A DNA stretch of 64,000 nucleotides from positions 33,482,778-33,546,777 of the forward strand of contig JAKSZT010053764.1 in NCBI GenBank assembly GCA_026826555.1, written 5' to 3'. Position 1 is the first letter of the stretch, and each line of letters begins with the position of its first letter. Below the pieces are notes generated by a model. It was given only the letters and a program-made list of their open reading frames with translations. It ran no database searches and was not told where the DNA came from. The DNA comes from Tolypeutes matacus (Eukaryota > Chordata > Mammalia > Cingulata > Chlamyphoridae). Below, one piece after another: positions 54,686-64,000 of the stretch. Made by a program: the position numbers and the translations under genes.

Positions 54686-54691
54686 AATAAA
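54686..54691 (+). promoter_or_regulatory. TLE4: Proximal poly(A) signal AATAAA (TLE4)
   Basis: A canonical hexamer in the context GACTAAATAAAGCTG lies about 310 nt after the stop. GT-rich sequence follows within 50 nt. It would give a short 3' UTR isoform. Confidence 0.5.
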
Positions 54692-55950
54692 GCTGTCTGC
54701 TCCTGCATTGATAATGAAGGTGCATTGTATTTGATACCCCTCCCCCCTTTTTTTGGCAAAGGAGGGGAAAAGGTTTAAAATAATTGATTAAAAATGTCAC
54801 TAAATGTAGACTAATGACTGTATAGAGATGTGAAATGTATAATTACACATGGAAGCAATATGTTGTTGTGTTGTTAGGTTTTCATCTTCTTTTGTTTTTG
54901 TTTTTTACCTATTTTAAAGAAGTTTGGAAATTTGGCTGAACAATTAGAACACGACAGCCCAAGTCATATTCATTTAAGTCTATTTGGACAAGTTTAACCA
55001 ATTTATTTATAGCTTTAGATTATAATCTATATAAATAATTGGACATTTTCTTTCTTTCTTTCTTTCTTTTTTTCCCCTCATTGGCAAATGTCTTTAATAT
55101 GGTTTTTTATTCCTTTTTTAATTGTATTGTAGACAGATGAACAAAATAATTGGCCTCAAAGAGATAACTTCTTATTAATCCCTTCTGGGTATTTTTGCCA
55201 CATTTCTTTCCAAAGGGGTGATATGTATCTTTGGACAGTTTTGTCATTACAAGAAATTATGGGCTGTTTTTTGGCATGTTCTTTGGAAATTGCACAGATA
55301 TGGGGAAGGATTCCCACCACTGTGCATGTCAAGTCTTTCACAAAACAAGGACTGCAGAGGAGGATTTGCAAGGACCTCCCTCTGAAAATAGAAAGAATGG
55401 ACTCTCACCTGGGTTGAGGACTTGCTTTCTTTACCTCCGGTTCTTTCCATGTCTTAGTTGGATGTCCCTGAAGTGGACACAGGCTGTGCCATTGTGCCAG
55501 AAACATTGTGTTATCTTTTATGTTGTTGTTGTTGCTGTTAAACTATGATATGTGACTCCTTTTTTAATTATTATTTTTTGTTTGAATGCTTTAAAAATCT
55601 TTTAAGTCTGTGGATCTGCTGATGTACAGTGCCTTTGCTGCTATGGATCAAAATCAAAAGAACCGTGTAGATAAACTTTATTGTATAAGTAGAAAATTAC
55701 TTAATTTCATACTAGAAATGGATGGATGCTGCAAGTTGAAATGGACTATCCATTGACGTTCCTAATGTGGTAGCAGAAAAAAAATGGTGTCTTAAGTGCT
55801 TTGTGTTTGATGTCATTAACAGTTTCGTAAAACTCTACGGTGTAGAAAGATTTTGATACTAAACCGTGCATTGTACATAGTTCTAATGCATTGTATTGAC
55901 CACCAGTACTTCTATAACAGTAGATTGTTTGTGCGTTCAGACTTTTAAGC

Positions 55951-55956
55951 ATTAAA
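55951..55956 (+). promoter_or_regulatory. TLE4: Distal poly(A) signal ATTAAA (TLE4)
   Basis: This common hexamer variant lies about 1.58 kb after the stop. T/GT-rich sequence follows from 55979. A further ATTAAA occurs at 56078-56083. This is the likely main 3' end, by inference. Confidence 0.5.
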
Positions 55957-56276
55957 CATAAATAACTTCTAGTATGCTTATTTTTCCAATTCTTTGGTGG
56001 CTTTAGTTTGTTTTTTATATTTGTCTATGCAACTGCTGTATATTAAAAATTGCTAGCTTTATTCAAGGGAGATTGGTATTAAAGTAGTGTGGGTTTTTAT
56101 TGTTGCTATTTCTTTATGTTTTTTTAAATCTTCAGTTGAGAGTAGCTAGAAAAGATAATGGATAGAAGTTACTGATGACAGAGGTCGCTACCAGATATTT
56201 ATTGAGCACCCCTTTGGTTTATAAAGAATACTGTCTTCCAAAGTTGCCATAGCATACTCAAAACCTCAGTGCTTTA

Positions 56277-56585
56277 GAGCTGTGCTGTCCAAATTGTTTA
56301 CCACTAACCAAATGTGGCTTTTTCATTTCTTTTTTTTTGGGTGGTACTGCAGATTGAACCCAGGATCACCTCATACATGGGAAGCCACCACTCATCCACT
56401 TGAGCTACATTCACTCCCCTAGATGTGGCTATTTAAGTGTAACTTTATTAAAAGTAAATAAAATTTAAAATTCAGTTCATCAGTCACACTAACTACGTTT
56501 CAAGTGTCTGGTAGCCACATGTGGCTAATGGCTACCATATTGGAATACACATATTTATAGAACAGTTCAGTCATCACAGAAAGGT
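56277..56585 (+). mobile_element. hAT-type DNA transposon split by a SINE
   Basis: Left part: GTGCTGTCCAAATTGTTTAC and CCACTAACCAAATGTGGC. Right part after the SINE: ATGTGGCTATTTAAGTGTAA, GGTAGCCACATGTGGCTAAT and GGCTACCATATTGGAA. The two halves join at the SINE TSD ATGTGGCT. The ends are inverted relative to each other, as expected of a nonautonomous DNA transposon. Confidence 0.75.
56325..56422 (-). mobile_element. DAS SINE inserted in an hAT-type element
   Basis: A poly(T) followed by GATTGAACCCAGGATC and GAGCTACATTCACTCCC is the reverse complement of a DAS head. ATGTGGCT occurs on both sides (56312-56319 and 56423-56430) as the TSD. The insertion splits an older DNA transposon. Confidence 0.8.
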
Positions 56586-58775
56586 CTCTTGGCCCAGTGC
56601 TACATTAAAGCTAGCCCATGAGTACCATTTGTAGCCCTTGGGGTTTGGGAAACATTTCCAACATAAGACACTGAAGTCTTTGAAAGCACCAGGCCCCTTT
56701 ATCTGCCACTGGCTGAGTGTGTGAAGATCCAGCAAAAGGAGTAGCTTAAATTATTTAAATTGCTACCCTCAAAAACCTGACATCTTAAGGATTCCACTGG
56801 AAGGAGGGAGGTGGGGTTGGGACCCTATTCAGAGTGTACTCAGTGATGGCTTGTAAGAGATCATTGACTTGGGATCCAGAGTAAGTTAGAGTTTAGCAGC
56901 ATTCATCCGTGGATTTGGAAGTACCACTTCAAAAATGGGTATTAAAGTATTGGTACATCAGATGATGACATGTAAGTCAGTTAAAGCCAGCTGAAAAATT
57001 AAAAATCATAATAAAATACAGGGTAAGTGGTCATTGTCAAAGATGCATTTCAGGGCAGGATGACAATCTGTTGGACTCGGGGAGGAGGTAGGGTCAAGAA
57101 TCTGCTATGTGCTGAGCACCGTGCTGGCTTCTGTATAGTCATCTACCCGTGATGATCTGAGCTTTTTCACAGTGCAAGTTCCTGTACCTTTCCAAAGGTT
57201 TAGAAAGCCAAGGGGGAAAGCTGGTTTGAGGAAGATTCTAATGCAGTGAGTATATCTGTACCACACAGGAAGCCTTGTGGCATCCATGTGGTGAAGGTGC
57301 TTTGGTGAGCCAAGTGAGATACAGAGCAGAGCTGCACCTAGGGGCTGACACGGTGGGCCAGACTTCTTCCTAAATGGAGCTTCCACTTCTGGGTGGCTTT
57401 GTAGTGGAGAAGGTGGCAATCCATCACATAGCAGCATCTCCAGGTTCTGGAAGGCAGAAAAACTATGTCTTGGCTGAGAGTTTAGTGTCCCTTCTTCACC
57501 GGGACACACTGGCAATCTGCCATTTCTACTGCCCTCTCCATGCCTCTGTCCCCAGGGCAAGGATTGTTTTCAATTTTACCCCCCTCAGAAGCCCAGCTTG
57601 TTTACCTGGTTTATGGTAAATACTTAGAATGTTTGCTGAATTTGGGAGGTGGGAAGTATATTCAGCATAGAAGTGTAAGTTCTTTTAATTTTTAAAGTAT
57701 TCCTATCTCAGTTTCTTTTGTTTAAAATTATTTAAAAGCTGATAGAGCTTTGGAGTAAAAGAAAAGTCGCTTTGGCACAAAGGTATGACATGTGCATACT
57801 CTGTTAAAATTTCTAAAAGGAGTTGTAATTCTTGTGTGGTGCCTGATGGTACAAGTCTCTGTCACCCTTCAATTTTCTCTTTAGAGAAATCCAAACCATG
57901 GAGTGTTGAACAGGGTAAAAAATTGAGATGCATGCGTAAGAAGACCTAACTTTTAGAAATGGCATCTATTTCCTGTCATTACCAAAGTTTGTTATCAGAT
58001 TAGATTTTTCATTTCTTTGATATAAATCTCAAGCCTGGTCATCTGCACAGAAGTCTTGATGTCGTTGGTGTTCTAATTGAAACTTTAAAAGTAATTACTT
58101 AAGCTTAGCTGTTGGTTTTACCATAGTTCTTGCCCCAAGTATGGTCTTGCAGAGTCTGAAGAATGACAAAGACAGGAATCACACTGAACCAGTGATACTT
58201 AGTTCCAATGAGAGAACAGAATGTGTACAACTGGAAGATTGACTTAATTAGAACTACCAGACAAAAGAAAGAAACCTAGATTGAAGAAGCTGCCAAGATC
58301 TTCCAGAGCCTGACAGATCAAATGGAGAATGACAAATTCTAAGATCTCCAAGTTTTACAGATACACATCTTTTAAGTCAGTACTTTGCAAGGTGGCTTTG
58401 TGGACAGTTGTGAATGATGCAGCTCTGTAACCTGTGTGACTGGTTGGAATCATTCAGCCATGGGACATTGAAAAACTCAAACCACTTCACACCTATGAAA
58501 TTCTGTGAAAAGACAGCCAAGAATAGGAGAAATAGATGGTCGGGCACGGTGCACGCCCAGGAATCCACGTGCAGCCTTCCTGAGCACCCATTGGCCATAC
58601 CCTCAGGTGTCAGGTTGGGCTACTTGCATGCCTCCATCTGGTCTTAACTTGCACTGGATCTGCATAACATGGGGAACAAAATGTCCAACTTAGGCTATTT
58701 GTCAATTCTCATTTGGGGTAGTTGTAAGGAAATTTTTTTCTGAGATTCCTTGTCCAGCATTAAGTAAGCAATTTT

Positions 58776-58858
58776 TTTTAAAGGAGGTACCAGGGATTGA
58801 ACCCAGAACTTTGTACGCAGGAAACAAGTGTTCAACCACTGAGCTGCATCCTCCTCCC
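58776..58858 (-). mobile_element. DAS SINE with perfect 13-bp TSD, downstream of TLE4
   Basis: A reverse-complement tRNA-like head (GGGATTGAACCCAGAAC ... CAACCACTGAGCTGCATCC) is flanked by AGTAAGCAATTTT at 58763-58775 and 58859-58871. Confidence 0.85.
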
Positions 58859-61800
58859 AGTAAGCAATTTTAAAAAGATAAAGATGGTACCAAAAATTTG
58901 TTTAATCATTTTTGGATGCTCTTATTCCTGTAGCTACGCAGTCCCTGGGTACCCTGCAGAGCAGCTTTCGTCAATGAGCTTTGGGTGCTTCTGCTCTCAG
59001 TTTCTCACTGGGGCATTGGCAGTGGAAGCAGTGGCTTGCAAGGCATTGTTCTTACGTGGTATTGCATTTATTTTGCCCTGTGGTTCAAACTTCCATTCAG
59101 AACTGATGATGAAAACGGCTTATTTTTGATACCCTGAAGCAAGTGAGAAAACCTTTCAGATATTAGAGCGTTTTAACAGCAATGTTATCATAATGAAAGG
59201 AAAAACTCTTCCATTATAAGCTGCTGTTTTCATTGTTATTTTAGTTTTGTTCGGGTTTTTGGCAGCAGGTAACAGACTCTTGGGTGACCCAGATAGGAGT
59301 TAGCTGGAGAGCTGGGCTCTAGAATGTTAAACTCTCCCCAGGGAAAGGAAATTCTCAGCTAGAACCTTAGGTATTTGGCCTGCAGAAAAGGAGCATTCCC
59401 ACAGCGCTGCCTTTGGTCCAGAGGAAAATGATGACCACAAGTCTTTTCACATAAGTTTGATCTCAAAGCAAGCCTGTGGGTGGACGCTAGAATCCTGAAT
59501 TTACACAAAAGAGAACAAAGGATAAGAGATGATCAACCTGAACTCCCTATCTCTCAGAAACCCAAGGACTTGCATCCTGTCCAGTCAATACACGGCAGAT
59601 TAGAGCAAAAACAGAAACGGAGGATTGAAGGCACCTCCACCTCGTTGCTGTTTGCCCCTCAGTTTTACAGAGATTAACTGATGAGGTTTCACATCACAGA
59701 ACCTCTTGAAAATTACAAGTTGTCTCTATTTACTGTGATGTGTTTTCCTACTGTGGATTAAAGGTAATGCAAAAATGCAGTATCCACTCGTGGGTGAGTA
59801 GCCTGCCCTTGGATGTGACCCTCGGCATCTTCCTGTCTTCAGGCCACGAACATCACCAAGAGGGCAGATAAGAACATTCAGAAGATTGACATTATCTTGT
59901 GAGAAGACATAAACCTGTGTCAATGTTACACTTTACCTGACTTGAGCCCAGTAATATAATAGCATATACATCCTAGAAGGTACCGTGAGGGATTTGGGTT
60001 TTGAGAATTTCAACTGTAAATTTTTGGACTCTGTTTAGATGGAGTCCAAACGAATGCCCAAATGGTTTTTAATGGCCCAGCATTTCTCCCTGGATTTTAA
60101 TAGCAGTTGATCATTTCTAAATCTTTATTAAGATGCTTCCACAGCATCTTCTACAAGAAATTACCATACTTGGTACCCTGGCCATATCGTGTCATGCGGC
60201 ATTAAACATGAGCTGCAGAGAATTTTCTCTCAGGAGGCTGGGAAATGGCAGGAGAATGAATGAAATTCAAAGGTAGAAAGCTGTAAGCTTTGTGATCATC
60301 AGGGCTCCAGGAAAGAAAATCCAGGCAAATTGTGTGCTCTCCTCTTGGCAGTGGGCCACCAGCCGCAGGGACAGGGAGAGCAGGAAACACCATAAGGAGC
60401 AGAACGAGACCCCAGGACCACCATGCATCAAACAGAGCTGCCGAATTTTCCTTAGACCAGCTTTTCATGGTTTGAAGAACTTCAGTCAGACCCCTCTTTG
60501 CCCCAAGAGAATTTAGCTTAAACAAATACCTATTAACTTGAATGCCTATTAGGTCAAGTCCTGCTCCAAACACAGAAAAGCCTGGTACTGCTGAGCACAA
60601 AGCACCGCCCACAAAATTCTGTCCATCTTTCCCAGATAGATGAAAACAAGTTTTTGTTCCTGGTTTAACTGAAGAAATCATCTATTAAACCTTGTTCTTA
60701 AATCCCTATAATATTTCCATAGCCCCTTTCATTTTTCCTCCAACTAGACAATCACAGTCAGTGTTAATGAAATATGATTTCAGGTTTTACGGCAGAGTCA
60801 AGGAATTCAGAGTTATGGTTTTCACACTGATGGTCAATCAACCCTCCTGCATGCACACCTTTAAGCACCCACGTTTTAATGCAGTTTTAATACAGTTTCC
60901 AAACTGGGCATGAGAAGGTTGTTAAAGTTACTCTGAGAACAAAGGCCTGGTTGATTTGCAGATAGTTCTTGAGAGAGTCTTAAAAAAACGAAGCATGAAT
61001 TGCCTCTAATGAGAATTTTAGTGGTGACTTGAGGTGGCTGGAAGTGAAAGGATTTAGCGCCAGTTCCTAAATCGTCTTCCAAAGGCATAAGAGAGTCTAT
61101 GAGAGGCACAGCCTGAAATGATTGATCTGGGTAGAAGGCAGCATTGACTTGAACTAGGAGCTACCAGACAGGATTCAAGTTCATCTCAGACTTTTGGAGG
61201 ATTCTTTTCCACCTCATGGCATTTTTTTTTTTTTGATTTGTTTTGGTTTTTAATCTTTTTGTTTTTTGTCTTTTGTGCCAAAGATTTGGTTTTGCAAGAG
61301 TTACAGAGAACAGCATTGTGGTATCTTTTTCGTAGTACATGCTGCTAGACTTTTAGAAGTCATGTAAACTTAAAACCTGACCACAGACCTGCAGCAGGGA
61401 ATAAGGTAAGGTAAATTTATGTCACTTAAGCTTATACAGATTTATCATTTTTAAAATTTCTAAATTTTCCCATGTTTGCTGTGAGTGATTTTGTTGCATC
61501 ATAATTTCCCTCAGTCTTCGGGCATTTTCAGACATAAACCTTAAATTTTACTTAATTTTCCAGATAACTGAATTTTGCTCTCTCAGAATCAAAACTTTAA
61601 AAAATATTTTTGCCAGAAAAATGTCCAAATGTACTCTCCTCTCATAAATTCCTATCAAACAATACTACAAACTTTTCTCATGGCAAAAAAAGTCAAAATA
61701 ACAATTACTTTGCTATGCTGTGTGTAACAGCTATGCTTTATTTTCATTTCTAATAAAATAAGAAGGAATGAAATGTATTAATCTTTTACCACATGCCAAC

Positions 61801-61904
61801 TACAATGCTAAATGCTTTACTTACATAATCCTATTTTTACCCTTAAAACAACCCTGTGAAGTGATGATATGGGTCCTCAAAATTTGTTTGAACTCCTTGG
61901 GTTC

Positions 61905-62750
61905 ACATGTGAAAAGATGTTCAGCATCATGTGTTATTAGAGAATTGCATATTAAAACAAGATATCACCACACGTGGATTGAATGGCTAACAGAAGACGA
62001 TTCGGGAGTTACAAGGCTAAGCAAAGTCTTACATATGAACCAACACCCAAGCTTCTTAGTATAAAACCGAATGAGTTGAAAACAGATGTCCACCCAAAAG
62101 CCTGCACATGAATGGTTATAGCAGCTTCATTCACAATTGCCAGAAGGTGGAAGCAACCAAGATGCCCTTTAGTAGGTGATTGGATGAACAAACTGGCACA
62201 TGCATGCAATGGAATATTACTCAGCAATAAAAAGAAATGAGCTATTAAACTACAAAAAGACATGGAGGAACCTTAAATGCATGTCACCAAGTGAAAGAAG
62301 CCAGTCTGAAAAGGCTATACATACCATATAATTCCAACTCTGACATTTTGGAAAAGACAAAACTGTAGAGACAGTGAAAAGATCAGCAGTTACTAAGGGG
62401 TTTAGTAGGGAGAGAGGGATGAAAAGGTGGAGCACAGGGCATTTTTAGGGCAGTGAAACTATTCTGTATGATTGTAAGGGTGGATATATGACAACATGCA
62501 TTTATCAAAACCCATAGAACTGTACAACACAATGAACTCTAATGTAAACATATGGACTTTAGTTAATGTGTGGATATTGGTTCATCAAGTTATAACATGT
62601 TTCACACAAATGTAATTCAAGATGTTAATAATAAGGGAAATTGGGGGTAGGGACCAAGTCCTGGAACTTTCTGGTCAGTTTTTCTGTAAATCCAAAATGT
62701 CTCTAAAAACTAAAGTTTATAAATTAAAAAAAAAAAAAAAAAAAAAAAAG
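61905..62750 (+). mobile_element. L1, 5'-truncated: ORF2 C-terminal remnant and 3' UTR
   Basis: The start translates like the ORF2 tail (MFSIMCY-type helix region, then CVIRELHIKTRYHHT). AATGGTTATAGCAGCTTCAT, GGAATATTACTCAGCAATAA and GTACAACACAATGAACTC follow in L1 order. It ends in a poly(A) at about 62729-62748. It lies downstream of TLE4 and is disrupted throughout. Confidence 0.85.
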
Positions 62751-62979
62751 TAATGTGCACACTCTACACTGTATGTTACATCCCACCCCAGCATACCCCA
62801 TAGTAAAACACTTTAATACTTCTGGGGCAAAATATGTGCATACTAAGCAAGGTAAATGATAACTATAAACATCTACACCTCACTTGGGCACAGTTTTGCC
62901 CCCAAATTAGTCACAAAAAACACTTCAGGCTTTCTGAGCATTTTGGATTTTGGAATTAAGAATAAAGGGTTTGTGGATC

Positions 62980-63115
62980 TGTATACTTGTTATCCCCATT
63001 TTACAGATGAGGAAACAGATCCACTGGTTAAGTAACTCGATGAAGAGGAAAGTCCAGGAGCTTGCTCTGATGTCAGAGCCCATGTCCTTAACCACTCCAT
63101 TCTATTGACGTGCAT
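62980..63115 (-). mobile_element. MIR SINE downstream of TLE4
   Basis: CCCCATTTTACAGATGAGGA, GGTTAAGTAACTCGATGAAG and GTCCTTAACCACTCCATTC are reverse-strand MIR features. Confidence 0.75.
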
Positions 63116-64000
63116 ACTCTTTTGAGGCTAGAACAGGGCTGCCGAGATTGTTCCTTTGGTTCCCTCTGTTATATTGCTTCTCTCCCTCCCATCTATTACT
63201 TTATGCAATCTGGATCCCTTCTAATCGATTACTGTAAATTTTTTCATTATACCCAAGCAAAATTCCATACTTTTCCTTAAAAAAAAAAAAAAAAAAAAAA
63301 TTAGAGAATGGGCTTTGCTATAGACAGTATCCTCAACTTTGAGAAGTTTGCTTCATGGTTTGATGCAATTGTCTAAATGACTTACCTACTCTAATGGTGA
63401 CAAAACAACAGCAAAAAACACGTGACATCAAGAATATCTTTCAAATACTCTGATTGGAAATGTCCTAATCTGTTCATTTTAATTTTCTCTTCTAAACTTC
63501 AATATGTAGTTAGCTTTTTTTTTTTTTTTTTTTTTTTTTCCTTCATATTACTCTTTTGATGAATTGATGTGTTTTATCCTGGCCTTATTCCTTTTTCATT
63601 TTCTTTCCTTTTTTTTTTTTTTGTAAAGCACTTTGTAACATGTACAAATCTTGTTTGAAAGATGGGTTACATGGGAAGATTTTTTTCGATTACTAGTGTG
63701 TGTTTTTATTCATGAGCTCATAAAGGCGCATCCATATTGGTTAAGACAATTGGTTATATTCATGATAAAATTACACTGAGATAACAGGAGACCCTGCTCA
63801 AAGGACAGCTCGATGGGCTGTGAGGAGCCAGTATTCTGGATACACAAAGGCATTTTGATCTATTGCTCAAGTTTGGAGACAGTTTGATTATGTACTCTTG
63901 AGTGCTTAATGTTGCACACCTGTATTAAAGAAGGCCAAGTCTCCTCCTGCCAAAAAAGGAACTCTTGGGGAATTCAGAGAGATAACTTTGTAGTGTTTTA

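Larger units (their letters stand above)
54374..55975 (+). other. TLE4: TLE4 3' UTR
   Basis: AT-rich sequence follows the stop codon. A canonical AATAAA lies at 54686-54691 and an ATTAAA at 55951-55956. The 3' end is placed about 20 nt after the second. UAUUUA-type motifs, for example around 54648 and 55003, could act as AU-rich stability elements. A CTTT-repeat lies at 55047-55073. No transposon was recognised inside, unlike the flanking DNA, which fits a constrained transcript. The exact 3' end is inferred. Confidence 0.7.
55976..64000. other. Downstream intergenic DNA
   Basis: After the TLE4 3' UTR no further gene could be supported. The stretch holds the split hAT element, one DAS SINE, a 5'-truncated L1, MIR remnants (also weakly near 57105-57190 and 61765-61870) and several T-runs. 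Examples are 63281-63300, poly(A), and 63513-63539, poly(T). Two long minus-strand open frames near 57.1-57.6 and 60.2-60.7 kb lack recognisable domains. Confidence 0.7.

Noticed and set aside
57105..57560. 151-residue minus-strand open frame downstream of TLE4
   Set aside because: The composition is not domain-like and part of it overlaps a MIR-like stretch. Treated as chance.
60202..60681. Longest open frame in the window (159 residues, minus strand)
   Set aside because: No recognisable domain and no splice or promoter support. It carries a hydrophobic run (GLVLLLMVFPALPVPAA), but a single open frame of this size is expected by chance in relatively GC-rich intergenic DNA. A conservation test could revive it.

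Overview
The window is mammalian nuclear DNA from a xenarthran, most likely an armadillo. The call rests on two things. First, 12 spliced coding exons on the + strand encode the C-terminal 570 residues of a Groucho/TLE corepressor that matches TLE4 much better than TLE1. Second, the young SINEs carry the tRNA-derived head and tail of the xenarthran DAS family, several with perfect target-site duplications (TSDs). Sloth or anteater cannot be excluded from sequence alone.

Layout. Positions 1-38874 contain no recognisable exon and are read as the 3' part of one very long TLE4 intron. It is filled with DAS SINEs, old MIR and L2 copies, hAT-type DNA transposon fossils, L1 pieces, an antisense U6 retropseudogene, and a striking perfect 54-bp inverted repeat. 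Positions 38875-43047 hold six exons for the nuclear-localisation/CcN segment and the SP domain. After a 5.3 kb repeat-rich intron, 48336-54373 holds six exons for the seven-bladed WD40 propeller, ending in the family C-terminus YEVIY and a TAA stop. The 3' UTR follows, with poly(A) signals near 54686 and 55951. From about 56.0 kb to the end is downstream DNA with repeats and no supported gene.

Function. TLE4 is a nuclear corepressor. The N-terminal Q tetramerisation and GP domains, about 203 residues, are encoded upstream of this window. The exons here supply the NLS and kinase-target region, the Ser/Pro-rich linker, and the propeller that binds WRPW and EH1 peptides of transcription factors. 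All exon junctions are GT-AG, all phases join, and no coding lesion was seen.

Most notable: the perfect inverted repeat at 23377-23494, beside an antisense protein-like ORF; a 71-nt element shared without gaps by two TLE4 introns; a weak donor at the end of the 41835-41967 exon with a stronger-looking competitor 4 nt downstream that would create an immediate stop; and a probable solo LTR with a diverged relative elsewhere in the gene. No novel multigene system was found.
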